From Bacteroidota bacterium (lineage in GTDB: Bacteria > Bacteroidota > Bacteroidia > Bacteroidales > JAAUTT01), in assembly GCA_021779665.1 (NCBI GenBank), contig JAJYAG010000005.1:1-64000 (forward strand): a DNA stretch of 64,000 nucleotides, read 5' to 3'. This document shows, piece by piece, positions 54,464 to 63,983 of the stretch. The position numbers and the translations under genes are program-made. A model generated the notes under the pieces. It did no database searches and was not told where the DNA came from. It saw only the letters and a program-made list of their open reading frames with translations. Every line of letters starts with the position of its first letter. Within the stretch, counting starts at the first letter, position 1.

Positions 54464-55488
54464 TTTTTTCGCAAACTCGATTGACGTATTACTAATTCGG
54501 GATTAAGATATATTTTCTTTGGAATAAACTGGTTGGCTTTTCTTAGCTCAAACTCTTCAAGCAGCATTTTAGCAGCCAGCGTACCCATTTCAAGACTATG
54601 CTGATCAATCGTGGTTAACGAGGGTTCAATAATAGAAGAATAATCGGCATTGCTAAAACCAGTAATTGCAAACTGCTTTGGTATTTTTACCCCTACCCTC
54701 TTTAAAGCCTGCATTAAGTGAATCGCCTGGTGATCGGTAACCGAAAAAGCACCATCAGGCATAACCTTCTGCTTCATAATAATCTCAGCAACTTCGTTAC
54801 CGGATATAAAGTCGAGCCTGCGGTTAAAAATTAAATCCTCGTCCACTTTAAGTTTATGCTCAGCCATAACATCCATAAAGCCTTCGAATCTTCTTTTATA
54901 GATGTAGTTTTCACGAGGCCCGCCTAAAAATATAATACGTTTACACCCCTGTTCTATCAGATGTTCTGTTGCCAGACGTGACCCTTTATAATCATCGTTC
55001 AACACCATACTCACAGGCATGTTAATATGCGTATTGTCGAAGAAAATAAGCGGCGTTTCGTTCCGCACCAGTTTCTGATAGTGCTTGTTATCAGTTGACA
55101 AAGCCAGGGGAGACGCTAATACTCCGGCTATTCGCTGTTCCAGTAACGACTGAACATTAATAACTTCTTTTTCAACTGAATCTAATGCCTGAAGAATGAG
55201 GACATTATATCCGGCTTCGTTCAGAACCTTTTCAATGCCGCCAATTACACTCGAGAAAAAATGATGATCGATTCGCGGAACCAAAACTCCCACCATTTTA
55301 CTGCGCCCTTTGCGCAAATTATGTGCAAGTACATTGGGCTGATAATTCAGCTTGCTGGCAAGGGCTTTAATTCTCTCTCGGGTTTTATCGTTAATTACAG
55401 GATTATCCTGTAACGCTCTTGAAACAGTTGAAGAAGAAACTCCGGCTTTTTTGGCTATATCGTGTATAGTCGCATGTTTTCGGGCCAT
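54460..55488 (-). CDS. LacI family transcriptional regulator (first of tandem pair)
   Basis: A 342-residue paralogue of the next gene, with the same HTH (ATIHDIAKKAGVSSSTVSRALQ) and the linker NYQPNVLAHNLRKGRSKMVG. The two diverge in the sugar-binding domain, so they probably sense different ligands but may bind similar operators, since recognition helices differ only modestly (SSSTVSRALQ against TASTVSRALQ). It is divergent from the GH94 gene, with a candidate operator between them. Confidence 0.92.
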   Translation of the reverse strand: MARKHATIHDIAKKAGVSSSTVSRALQDNPVINDKTRERIKALASKLNYQPNVLAHNLRKGRSKMVGVLVPRIDHHFFSSVIGGIEKVLNEAGYNVLILQALDSVEKEVINVQSLLEQRIAGVLASPLALSTDNKHYQKLVRNETPLIFFDNTHINMPVSMVLNDDYKGSRLATEHLIEQGCKRIIFLGGPRENYIYKRRFEGFMDVMAEHKLKVDEDLIFNRRLDFISGNEVAEIIMKQKVMPDGAFSVTDHQAIHLMQALKRVGVKIPKQFAITGFSNADYSSIIEPSLTTIDQHSLEMGTLAAKMLLEEFELRKANQFIPKKIYLNPELVIRQSSLRKK

Positions 55489-55600
55489 AACTGGAATTCT
55501 TACCTTAAGACTTTTATATGTTGCAATTAATTTTATAATTTAGCCAATTCAAAAATGCATAAAAAATTAAAATATTTATGCGTTTTTATTTTATAATTTT

Positions 55601-55618
55601 TTGCAATCGATTGCGAAT
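55601..55618. promoter_or_regulatory. LacI-type operator between lacI and the GH94 gene
   Basis: The palindrome gcaatcgattgc (55603-55614) within ttgcaatcgattgcgaat shares the core caatcgattg with the kduI operator. It lies 35 bases before the GH94 ATG and 113 bases from the lacI start, so it could control both directions. Confidence 0.65.
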
Positions 55619-55652
55619 TTTTGAAAAAAGAAACTCTATTAACAATAAAGAA

Positions 55653-58094
55653 ATGGCTAAACAATTCGGATTTTTCGACGACACACGAAGGGAATATGTG
55701 ATAAATACACCACAAACCCCTTATCCATGGATCAATTATCTTGGAAACCAGGACTTCTTTTCTCTCCTGTCTAACACTTGCGGGGGATACAGCTTTTATA
55801 AAGATGCCAGGCTGCGCCGCATAACCCGATACAGGTATAATAATGTACCTGTCGACTTTGGCGGAAAATATTTCTACATCAACGACAACGGTACTGTATG
55901 GAATCCCGGATGGAAACCCGTCAAAACAACTCTGGACAAATATGAATGTCGACATGGTTTAGGATACTCCATTATTAAAGGGGCTAAAAACGGTTTGGAA
56001 GCTGAGGTGCTTTTTATGGTTCCGCTTAATCAAACATGTGAACTTCAGAAACTTACTTTAAGTAATACCAGCTCCGGAGTAAAATCGTTCAAATTATTTT
56101 CTTTTGTTGAATGGTGCCTCTGGAACGCTCTCGATGATATGACTAACTTCCAGCGTAATTTTTCAACCGGCGAAGTTGAAATCAACGGAAGCACCATTTA
56201 TCATAAAACCGAATATCGCGAACGCAGGAATCATTATGCTTTTTACTCAGTAAACCAACCCATCCAGGGTTTTGATACCGATAGGGAAACTTTTACCGGC
56301 CTTTATAACGGATTCGACTCTCCCGACGCAGTAATGGAGGGGAAACCACGGAATTCGGAGGCCCATGGCTGGTCCCCGATAGCCTCACACTATTTCGAAA
56401 TAACGCTGCAACCTGGCGAAAGCAAAGACTTTGTTTTTGTTTTGGGGTATGCCGAAAACCTGCAGGAAGAAAAATGGGAGTCGCCTAAGGTTATTAATAA
56501 GATTCCTGCTAAAAAAATGATAGATAAGTACTGTGACACCAAAGCTGTAGACGCCGCCTTTGATGAACTTAAAAATTTCTGGTCCGATTTACTTTCCGTT
56601 TACCAGGTTGAAACTCCCGAAGCGGAAACAAACCGTATGGTAAACATCTGGAATCAATACCAGTGTATGGTTACCTTCTGTATGTCGCGAAGTGCTTCCT
56701 ATTTCGAATCGGGTATTGGGCGAGGCATGGGCTTCCGCGATTCCAACCAGGATCTTGTGGGTTTTGTGCACCAGATACCAGAAAAAGCCAAGGAACGAAT
56801 TCTGGATATTGCAGCCACTCAGTTCGAAGACGGAGGAGCATATCACCAATACCAGCCCCTTACCAAAAAAGGGAATCACGAGATTGGTGGCAATTTTAAC
56901 GACGATCCGCTTTGGCTTATACTGTCGACAACCCAATACATTAAAGAAACAGGCGACTTTTCGATACTCGACGAGCAGGTTCCTTTCGATAACGATGCCT
57001 CAAAATCGAAGCCACTGATGGAACATCTAAAACGCTCGTTCTTTCATGTAGTTAATAATCTTGGACAACACAATCTTCCCTTAATTGGTCGTGCCGACTG
57101 GAACGACTGCCTCAATCTCAACTGTTTTTCGAACAACCCCGACGAATCGTTTCAGACTACCCAGCATATTGATGGCGGAGTTGCCGAATCGGTATTTATT
57201 GCCGCCATGTTTATTTTGTATGGTGAAGAATATGCAAAACTTTGCGATTTAAGAAATCAGCCAGGAGAAGCCGAAGCAGCCAGAGCTGAAGTATCCAGAA
57301 TGAAAGCTGCAGTTGATAAACACGGATGGGATGGCGAATGGTTTATAAGAGCCTATAATCATTATGGTCAAAAAATTGGCAGCAAGGAATGTGAAGAAGG
57401 CAAGATCTTTATTGAATCGAACGGATACTGCGTTATGGCAGGTGTTGGTGTGGAAGATGGCCGCGCACAAAAAGCTTTGGATTCGGTTAAGAAGTACCTT
57501 GATTGCGAATATGGCATCGTACTTAATAACCCTGCCTTTACTAAGTATCATATTGAAATGGGAGAAATAACTTCTTACCCGGAAGGTTATAAAGAAAATG
57601 CAGGTATATTCTGCCATAACAATCCCTGGATTATGATTGGAGAAACACAGGTAGGCAATGGAAACAGGGCTTTTGAATATTACAAGAAAATAGCTCCTGC
57701 CTATCTCGAAAAAATAAGCGACCTGCATAAAACAGAGCCTTACGTTTACTCACAGATGATTGCAGGAAAAGATGCATTCCGTCCGGGAGAAGCCAAAAAT
57801 TCATGGCTGACAGGAACAGCCGCATGGAACTTTTATGCAATTAGTCAATACATACTAGGGATACAGCCTGATTATGATGGTCTGGTTCTCAACCCTTGCA
57901 TTCCGGCGGGATGGAAAACATTTACTGTGACCCGCAAATTCCGTAATGCTAAATATCAAATTACTTTCCATAATCCGAACGGACTTATGAAAGGAATCCG
58001 GTCATTAGTTCTGAATGGAAATCATTTAACGGGAAATAAAATTCCTGTTCAACCTCAGGGCACCGAAAACATAGTTGATGTAATTTTGGGATAA
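55653..58094 (+). CDS. GH94 family phosphorylase, probably cellobiose phosphorylase
   Basis: The ATG at 55653 gives 813 residues beginning [20 protein letters not shown], as in cellobiose phosphorylases; an upstream in-frame ATG at 55578 lies before the operator and is unlikely. The N-terminal beta-sandwich is followed by the (alpha/alpha)6 barrel with [13 protein letters not shown] and the DWND motif, whose Asp485 is the expected general acid. The enzyme splits cellobiose with phosphate into glucose 1-phosphate and glucose. Related GH94 enzymes act on other beta-glucosides, including cellobionic acid, which would fit the uronate neighbours. Substrate therefore probable, not certain. Confidence 0.85.
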   Translation: MAKQFGFFDDTRREYVINTPQTPYPWINYLGNQDFFSLLSNTCGGYSFYKDARLRRITRYRYNNVPVDFGGKYFYINDNGTVWNPGWKPVKTTLDKYECRHGLGYSIIKGAKNGLEAEVLFMVPLNQTCELQKLTLSNTSSGVKSFKLFSFVEWCLWNALDDMTNFQRNFSTGEVEINGSTIYHKTEYRERRNHYAFYSVNQPIQGFDTDRETFTGLYNGFDSPDAVMEGKPRNSEAHGWSPIASHYFEITLQPGESKDFVFVLGYAENLQEEKWESPKVINKIPAKKMIDKYCDTKAVDAAFDELKNFWSDLLSVYQVETPEAETNRMVNIWNQYQCMVTFCMSRSASYFESGIGRGMGFRDSNQDLVGFVHQIPEKAKERILDIAATQFEDGGAYHQYQPLTKKGNHEIGGNFNDDPLWLILSTTQYIKETGDFSILDEQVPFDNDASKSKPLMEHLKRSFFHVVNNLGQHNLPLIGRADWNDCLNLNCFSNNPDESFQTTQHIDGGVAESVFIAAMFILYGEEYAKLCDLRNQPGEAEAARAEVSRMKAAVDKHGWDGEWFIRAYNHYGQKIGSKECEEGKIFIESNGYCVMAGVGVEDGRAQKALDSVKKYLDCEYGIVLNNPAFTKYHIEMGEITSYPEGYKENAGIFCHNNPWIMIGETQVGNGNRAFEYYKKIAPAYLEKISDLHKTEPYVYSQMIAGKDAFRPGEAKNSWLTGTAAWNFYAISQYILGIQPDYDGLVLNPCIPAGWKTFTVTRKFRNAKYQITFHNPNGLMKGIRSLVLNGNHLTGNKIPVQPQGTENIVDVILG

Positions 58095-58110
58095 TCTGAT
58101 ATCCCCGTAA

Positions 58111-58145
58111 AAACGCAGGTTTTAAAAAAAACCTGCGTTTTTTTG
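58111..58145 (+). terminator. Terminator after the GH94 gene
   Basis: The stem aacgcaggtttt pairs with aaaacctgcgtt, followed by a T run. It begins 17 bases after the stop codon. Confidence 0.9.
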
Positions 58146-58182
58146 TTTCTTACTGATAGTATTTCAAATTAATTTTTTAAAA

Positions 58183-58204
58183 TTTGTGCAAACGATGGTA
58201 CAAA
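58183..58204. promoter_or_regulatory. Weaker LacI-type operator before the KDPG aldolase gene
   Basis: An imperfect palindrome with centre caaacgatgg and outer tttgt / acaaa arms matches the spacing and central CG of the two stronger sites. It lies 28 bases before the aldolase ATG. Confidence 0.45.
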
Positions 58205-58232
58205 TACTAATTTAAAACAAACAATACTTACA

Positions 58233-58907
58233 ATGTCACGATTTACTAGGATTGAAGTCGCTTTGAAATTGAAAGAGTCCGGAATCGTTCCTGTGTTTTA
58301 CAACTCGAATCCCGATACAGCCCTTAAAATTGTTGAAGCCTGCTACAAAGGTGGATTCAGAGTTATGGAATTCACGAACAGGGGTGATTTTGCCCATGAA
58401 GTTTTCGCAGCAATCAATAAATATGCAGCTAAAGAATTCCCTGAAATGATCCTGGGTATTGGCTCTATTCTTGAAGAAGCCACCGCTGCACTTTATATTC
58501 AGCTAGGAGCAAATTTCATTGTTTCGCCTATGCTGAATCCACAAATTGCAAGAATTTGCAACCGCCGCAAAATTATGTGGATGCCAGGCTGCGGATCAGT
58601 ATCCGAAATTTCGGAAGCTGAAGAACTGGGAGCTGAAGTAGTTAAGATATACCCTGGTTCTCAGGTAGGTGGTCCAAAGTTTATAGCAGCCGTTAAAGGT
58701 CCAATGCCCTGGTGCAATATGATGCCTACAGGAGGTGTTGAACCAACCGAAGATAACCTGAAAGCATGGTTCGATTCTGGAGTTTACTGCGTAGGGATCG
58801 GATCGAACCTGATAACAAGCGAATTGGTAAAATCAGGAAATTTCGCTAAACTTGAAGAAGATTCGAAAGCCTTGTTAGCTTTACTCAAAAAAGTAAGAAA
58901 ATCGTAG
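58233..58907 (+). CDS. eda: KDPG/KHG aldolase
   Basis: A 224-residue class I aldolase that cleaves 2-keto-3-deoxy-6-phosphogluconate to pyruvate and glyceraldehyde 3-phosphate. The catalytic Glu46 is in VMEFTNRG and the Schiff-base Lys138 in VVKIYPGSQVGG. The phosphate site is MMPTGGVEPTEDN. Length fits the family. It begins the two-gene unit with the ExuT-type transporter. KDG kinase, needed to make its substrate, is not in this window. Confidence 0.92.
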   Translation: MSRFTRIEVALKLKESGIVPVFYNSNPDTALKIVEACYKGGFRVMEFTNRGDFAHEVFAAINKYAAKEFPEMILGIGSILEEATAALYIQLGANFIVSPMLNPQIARICNRRKIMWMPGCGSVSEISEAEELGAEVVKIYPGSQVGGPKFIAAVKGPMPWCNMMPTGGVEPTEDNLKAWFDSGVYCVGIGSNLITSELVKSGNFAKLEEDSKALLALLKKVRKS

Positions 58908-58933
58908 TTTATTATTTATCTTGACTAACTATT

Positions 58934-60322
58934 ATGGAAAATTTAAAAACTTTTAACGAGAAAATGACCAAATACCGTTGGACCATTTGCTCGTTAGTAT
59001 TCTTTGCAACAACTATCAACTACCTGGACCGTCAGGTATTAAGCTTATTGAAAGACCGCCTGGAAGTTCAGTTCAACTGGACCGAATCGGACTATGCAAA
59101 CATTGTGTCCGTGTTTCAGTTTGTTTATGCTATTTCCATGCTTTTTGCTGGCAGGTTTATGGATTGGCTTGGAACTAAATGGGGTTATGCATGGTCTTTG
59201 ATCATATGGTCAGTTGGTGCAATGATTCATGCTGTTGCAAAAAGTACCGGAGGATTTATGGTTGCCCGTGGAGTTTTAGGATTTGGTGAAGCAGGCAACT
59301 TTCCCGCAGCTATCAAAACAACAGCCGAATGGTTTCCTAAAAAAGAAAGAGCGCTTGCAACCGGGATATTCAATTCAGGCACAAATGTTGGCGCCATCCT
59401 TGCTCCAGTAACAGTTCCCTGGATTGCCGACCACATGGGATGGCAATGGACTTTCCTGATTATTGGAGGTATTGGATTCTTCTGGCTAATTTTCTGGTTT
59501 TGGCTCTACGAAACTCCACGACTCAGCCAAAAAATCAACAAGGCTGAATTCGATTATATTCACAGCGATATAGAAGAACAGCAAATAAATACCGAAAGTG
59601 ATAAAAAGGAAAAAGTTTCCTGGTTTCAGCTTTTAAAATACAAACAAACCTGGGCTTTCAGCATTGGTAAATTTTTGACTGACGGGGTATGGTGGTTCTT
59701 CCTTTTCTGGTTACCAGCCTACCTTAAAGCTCAATATGGCATGACCGGAATGCAGGTAGCGTTCCCGCTCGGAGTTCTTTATACTTTGACCTGTTTTGGC
59801 AGCGTAGGCGGCGGCTGGTTCCCAATGTACTTCATGAATAAAGGAATGGATCCGTATGCAGCCCGCATGAAGGCTATGTTGACCATAGCTATGATACCTC
59901 TTGTTGTTTTAAGCGCTCAGTATCTTGGTGCTTACAGTTATTGGATGCCGGTAATCATTATTGGTATCGGAGCATCAGCTCACCAGGCATGGTCGGCAAA
60001 TATTTTCACTACTGTTTCGGATATGTTCCCGAAAAAAGCTGTTGGATCAGTAACCGGAATTGGTGGTATGGCAGGAGGTCTTGGAGGAATCGTGATCAAT
60101 AAAAGTGCAGGATGGCTTTTTGATGCTTACCGCGGCGCAGGTATTGCAAAGTCGTGGGTTGAAGCAAAAGCTTCCAACCTGGGCGCGTTTGTTGATCAAA
60201 TAAAAGGCCTGAGTTTAAAAAACAGCCATGGTGATATAATTAATCTCGATACGGTGGAAATTAACCATTTACCTGCAGATGTTGCCAATCAGCTTATGAC
60301 CATTGATCCGACAAAGTTCTAG
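58934..60322 (+). CDS. MFS hexuronate transporter (ExuT-like), cut short by an in-frame TAG
   Basis: A 462-residue major facilitator protein with about eleven helices. It has the ExuT-type start ICSLVFFATTINYLDRQVLS and, in the first half, GRFMDWLGTKWG and GFGEAGNFPAAIKTTAEWFP. It would import glucuronate or galacturonate by proton symport. After a loop of about 65 residues the frame stops at TAG (60320-60322). The same frame continues 50 more codons and encodes the expected last helix, so the gene looks truncated by a Gln-to-stop change. Function of the short form is doubtful. Confidence 0.85.
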   Translation: MENLKTFNEKMTKYRWTICSLVFFATTINYLDRQVLSLLKDRLEVQFNWTESDYANIVSVFQFVYAISMLFAGRFMDWLGTKWGYAWSLIIWSVGAMIHAVAKSTGGFMVARGVLGFGEAGNFPAAIKTTAEWFPKKERALATGIFNSGTNVGAILAPVTVPWIADHMGWQWTFLIIGGIGFFWLIFWFWLYETPRLSQKINKAEFDYIHSDIEEQQINTESDKKEKVSWFQLLKYKQTWAFSIGKFLTDGVWWFFLFWLPAYLKAQYGMTGMQVAFPLGVLYTLTCFGSVGGGWFPMYFMNKGMDPYAARMKAMLTIAMIPLVVLSAQYLGAYSYWMPVIIIGIGASAHQAWSANIFTTVSDMFPKKAVGSVTGIGGMAGGLGGIVINKSAGWLFDAYRGAGIAKSWVEAKASNLGAFVDQIKGLSLKNSHGDIINLDTVEINHLPADVANQLMTIDPTKF

Positions 60323-60472
60323 CAGTTAAAAACCTTGCAGGCCGGATTGGTACAGGGCGAAATGACAATTGCTTATACCTATGTCTTTATATATTGTGCT
60401 TTGGCTTATGTTTTAGCATGGATGATAATGAAATCGCTTGTGCCAAAGTTTAAACCAATTACTGATTTGTAA
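60323..60472 (+). pseudogene. Orphaned C-terminal helix of the ExuT-like transporter
   Basis: In frame with the transporter after its TAG, the sequence reads QLKTLQAGLVQGEM and then the transmembrane helix YTYVFIYCALAYVLAWMIM, ending LVPKFKPITDL and TAA at 60470-60472. A terminator follows at once, which fits this being the original gene end. Confidence 0.82.
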
Positions 60473-60498
60473 ACCTGTTAAATTAAACATATTGAAAG

Positions 60499-60526
60499 TG
60501 CCTGGCTACCCGCCGGGCATTTTTTT
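60499..60526 (+). terminator. Terminator of the eda-transporter unit
   Basis: A 7-bp stem, tgcctgg with ccgggca (one G-T pair), is followed by seven T residues. It lies 27 bases after the distal TAA and 177 bases after the TAG, matching the full-length gene end. Confidence 0.85.
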
Positions 60527-60643
60527 GATACCCTACAGCCATGAATTTTTCAGCACATTCACTTTTTATTACACATTCAGTATTATTATTTCCTGATATT
60601 GCTCCAGTTTTATAATTTTGTGGTTTATCCAGCTATAACGCTT

Positions 60644-62518
60644 ATGCAATTGACCTTAAAAGTTTTATCATTACTGCTGATATTTACAGTGTTTACTGTA
60701 TATGGACAGAATGAGCCGGTGCCTATCACTATTTCGAAGGAAAAAGCCATTATTGATGGCAAAGCTTACTACCTGCACACTGTAAAACAGGGAGAAACTC
60801 TTTTTTCCATAGCAAAAGCCTACAACGTTCCTCAAAAGGATATCGTTTCCATCAATAAAGATGCGGCTACATCTATAAAAACAGGACAGGTATTAAAAAT
60901 CCCCTCTGATCAGCTGGCAAAGTTGCCACCATCCATGAATTCGGAAAATTATATATTTCATATTGTTGAAGCAGGCCAAACTGCATATTCTATTGCAACA
61001 AAATACAATATCACAAAAGAGGAGCTTTTTAAACACAATCCTGAAGCTGAAATTAGCCCGCTGCAAGCCGGACAGGTAATTAAAATCCCTAAAGCTTCAA
61101 ATGGAGAAGCAAAGCATTCGGATGTTTTGGCTTCTTCGCCATCCTTCAAGGAGCATAAGGTGAAAAGGAAAGAGACGTTATATTCAATTTCCCGTTCTTA
61201 TCTGGTTACTGTAGATGATATTATAGCCCTTAATCCTGAGTTAAATACTTCAGATCTTAAAACAGGACAGATCCTTAAAATCCCAACCGAACCAATCCGG
61301 GTAAACTCCGCTGACAATAACGAAGCTCCGGTTGAAACAGCCAAAATAATTATTCCTGTCAGCAGCGAACCTTGTTCTCCCATTGATCCAAAACTGGTTC
61401 ATAATGTGGCATTCCTTCTGCCCTTGTTTCTTGATGAGAATAAAACTATTGTCGATCTGGATTCTGTTTCAGGAAACAAGAACATCGAAGACAGGCTTCT
61501 TTTTGCACGATCGAAGAACCCCCTTGAATTTTACGAAGGCGCTCTGATTGCAATAGATTCATTAAAAAAGGCCGGTCATTCATTCAAAATTCATGTTTAC
61601 GATACTGGCCGCGATCTCCAGAAGCTGAACTCGATATTGAGCCGCAAGGAATTATCGGAAATGGAACTTTTTATCGGCCCGTTTGACTCACTCCTTATTG
61701 ATAAAGCTCTTGCTTTCGCTAATACTTACAATATCAAGGTAGTTTCCCCTCTTTCACAAAATATCAATATGCTGAAAGGGAACCCAAATCTCTACCAGGT
61801 TAACCCTTCCGAAACTTCCAAAATAGAAGCCGCAATACAGTACCTTTCAACTCAGAGAGATAAAAATATTATTTTATTTAAATCGAGCCGTCCGGCTGAT
61901 AAGGACATATTCAACGCTTTTGAAGAGAGATTGAATATCCTGAGAGTAGAAGGATTTCAGTTTAAAACACATAACGGAAATAAAGATGGTACCCTAAGCA
62001 GTAAACTTGTAATTGACAAAGAAAATCTTGTTATTGTGCCTTCCAACGAAGAAATAGTTGTCGCCGATGTTCTGCGTAATATGAATTATGTGAACAGTAG
62101 TTACAAGATTTCGGTTTTTGGGTTACCCAGGTGGACAACTTTTACCAGCATTGATATTACCTTCCTGCATAATCTTCAGTACGAGTATTATACCTCATTT
62201 TTCCCCGAGTATAATAAGCCGGTTACCAATAGCTTTATTCTAAAAATGAGGGATTACTTCAAAACCGAGCCAGGCGCGCAGTCATTCAGCAGTCAGGGTT
62301 ACAGTTATGCATTTTTAGGGTACGACGTTACATTCTACTTTCTGAATGCCCTGGCAAAATATGGACGTAACTTCGAAAGTTGTCTCCCAACATATCATGT
62401 AGATTTAATTCAGTCGGATTTCCACTTTTCAAAATCTGAAAATGGAAATGGCATTATGAATAAGGCTGTTAATATTGTCAGGTATAATAAGGACTATACC
62501 ATTAAAAAGGCATATTAA
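60644..62518 (+). CDS. LysM-domain protein with periplasmic-binding-protein-like C-terminus
   Basis: The ATG at 60644 gives a 624-residue exported protein starting with the signal MQLTLKVLSLLLIFTVFTVYG; the frame extends to a TTG 15 codons upstream, which would bury the signal peptide. Three LysM modules bind peptidoglycan: HTVKQGETLFSIAKAYNVPQ, HIVEAGQTAYSIATKYNIT and HKVKRKETLYSISRSYLVT. From about residue 245 the chain resembles a type-1 periplasmic binding fold (VAFLLPLFLD, then EFYEGALIAIDSLKKAG). A cell-wall-attached receptor or LpoA-like role is plausible. It overlaps the convergent photolyase gene by 4 bases. Confidence 0.85.
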   Translation: MQLTLKVLSLLLIFTVFTVYGQNEPVPITISKEKAIIDGKAYYLHTVKQGETLFSIAKAYNVPQKDIVSINKDAATSIKTGQVLKIPSDQLAKLPPSMNSENYIFHIVEAGQTAYSIATKYNITKEELFKHNPEAEISPLQAGQVIKIPKASNGEAKHSDVLASSPSFKEHKVKRKETLYSISRSYLVTVDDIIALNPELNTSDLKTGQILKIPTEPIRVNSADNNEAPVETAKIIIPVSSEPCSPIDPKLVHNVAFLLPLFLDENKTIVDLDSVSGNKNIEDRLLFARSKNPLEFYEGALIAIDSLKKAGHSFKIHVYDTGRDLQKLNSILSRKELSEMELFIGPFDSLLIDKALAFANTYNIKVVSPLSQNINMLKGNPNLYQVNPSETSKIEAAIQYLSTQRDKNIILFKSSRPADKDIFNAFEERLNILRVEGFQFKTHNGNKDGTLSSKLVIDKENLVIVPSNEEIVVADVLRNMNYVNSSYKISVFGLPRWTTFTSIDITFLHNLQYEYYTSFFPEYNKPVTNSFILKMRDYFKTEPGAQSFSSQGYSYAFLGYDVTFYFLNALAKYGRNFESCLPTYHVDLIQSDFHFSKSENGNGIMNKAVNIVRYNKDYTIKKAY

Positions 62519-63873
62519 ACCCTGGCATTTTGCATTCCAATATATTTTGAAACATTGAACTTTCGCTTACATCCATTGTAGTTCATGTAGCGGATCATCC
62601 CGTAAACAGGATGCTTGTTCCAGGCGCGATCATGGACTCCTCCGATTGCCCAGGCACAGCCGGCATAGCCGTTCGGATCGCGGCCATCGAGTTCATATTT
62701 GTCGTTCAGGTATATTGCTGTCGCCAATGCATCTTCAGGGTTTGCTGACCATTCCAGGATCTTTTTTGCCCAATACATGCGCATAAAACCATGCATTTTA
62801 CCAGTATCAACCATTTCCTTCTGGGCGGCATTCCAAAGTTCGTCGTGAGTTGAGGCAACTTCGAACTCCGCAGGTGTATATAAAAATTCACGTTTATCGG
62901 CCTTGTGCTCATTGAGGCTCTTCTTTGCCCAATCGGGAAAGCCTTCAAACAAATCATAATTCAAATTATAAAAGCAGAAGTTATCAGCAAGTTCTCTCCT
63001 GACAATAATTTCCTCCAGAAAGGCTTCTTTCGATTCCGGATTTACATCCTGAGTCAATACAGCTTTTACAATCTGCTGAGCCGAAATTTGACCAAAATGC
63101 AGATAAGGAGATAAGTTGGATGTTGCATCCAGCGTTGGATCGTTCCTTTCCAAAGCATAATGGTCAAGTCTGTTAGTTATAAAACGATCCAGTTGCATCA
63201 AAGCCTCCGCTTCACCTGGCCTGCACCAGTCTGCTTCCTTTACATCCCGGTTCACATCAAGCGCGTTAACAATCATACTCCAATTGTTTTGCTGAAGATC
63301 AAAACTTCCCGAATCACTTTGCCAGGGCAATTCAGGATAATCGTTCAGAAATAAGGGCAAAAGACGGTTAATTTTGGGCCGTAAGGTGTATGCCCCATAT
63401 TCAGCTTTATCCGATACCAGAAAAGCCGGAACAATATTATGTGCATCTACAACTGTTAACTTCGCATTTATCTTTTCTCCAACACCGGTGAGCCACTTTC
63501 GCTTTATCCGCAAAGGATCAAAGTCGGTAACCAGATGCCCTACCCCATTTTCAAAACAAAACTTTGGTATTTCATCCTCGGGATTTCCCCGGAGCATGTA
63601 AAACGGGACATTTTTTTGCTGCAGCCTTAATTCCACTTCCTGTAATCCTTTCAGCATAAATCCATACTGACGGATTGTGGCATTCAGAAAAGCGGAATTT
63701 AAGCAAAATACAACAGCGAGTGGACGCTTGCTCTCTATGGCCAGCTGCACAGCATAAATAAGAGCCCAGTTATTATCTGCTCTCTGGTCGCGGCTCATCC
63801 AGTAAACCACATTTTTTCCCTCATAATTTCCGTCCCTGATCAGCCGTGATCTCTTTGAAAGTACTTCGTCCAC
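62515..63873 (-). CDS. Class II CPD photolyase
   Basis: A 452-residue flavoenzyme that repairs cyclobutane pyrimidine dimers with blue light. It starts with the class II hallmark VVYWMSRDQRADNNWALIYA. The FAD-binding helical domain has LSPYLHFGQISAQQIV, VRRELADNFCFYN and MRMYWAKKILEWS. The C-terminal stretch ELDGRDPNGYAGCAWAIGG, with HDRAW after it, is also specific to class II. Length is normal. The symbol phr would be usual, but class II enzymes are named variably, so it is left blank. Confidence 0.93.
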   Translation of the reverse strand: MDEVLSKRSRLIRDGNYEGKNVVYWMSRDQRADNNWALIYAVQLAIESKRPLAVVFCLNSAFLNATIRQYGFMLKGLQEVELRLQQKNVPFYMLRGNPEDEIPKFCFENGVGHLVTDFDPLRIKRKWLTGVGEKINAKLTVVDAHNIVPAFLVSDKAEYGAYTLRPKINRLLPLFLNDYPELPWQSDSGSFDLQQNNWSMIVNALDVNRDVKEADWCRPGEAEALMQLDRFITNRLDHYALERNDPTLDATSNLSPYLHFGQISAQQIVKAVLTQDVNPESKEAFLEEIIVRRELADNFCFYNLNYDLFEGFPDWAKKSLNEHKADKREFLYTPAEFEVASTHDELWNAAQKEMVDTGKMHGFMRMYWAKKILEWSANPEDALATAIYLNDKYELDGRDPNGYAGCAWAIGGVHDRAWNKHPVYGMIRYMNYNGCKRKFNVSKYIGMQNARV

Positions 63874-63983
63874 TTATGTTTATTTACGATATGTTATAAA
63901 GCTAAAAATACAAAAGACGGCCCTATAATTAGTATTATTGTATCATAATTTTATTGTCAGGCCCCTCAGCAAAACAAGAAACT

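Noticed and set aside
55578..55652. Extended N-terminus of the GH94 phosphorylase
   Set aside because: The extra 25 residues cover the operator palindrome and do not resemble the family; the ATG at 55653 gives the standard [12 protein letters not shown] beginning.
58934..60472. Reassignment of TAG to an amino acid
   Set aside because: Other genes in the window, such as the AddB-like and TauE-type genes, end at TAG in the expected place, so a single nonsense change is simpler.
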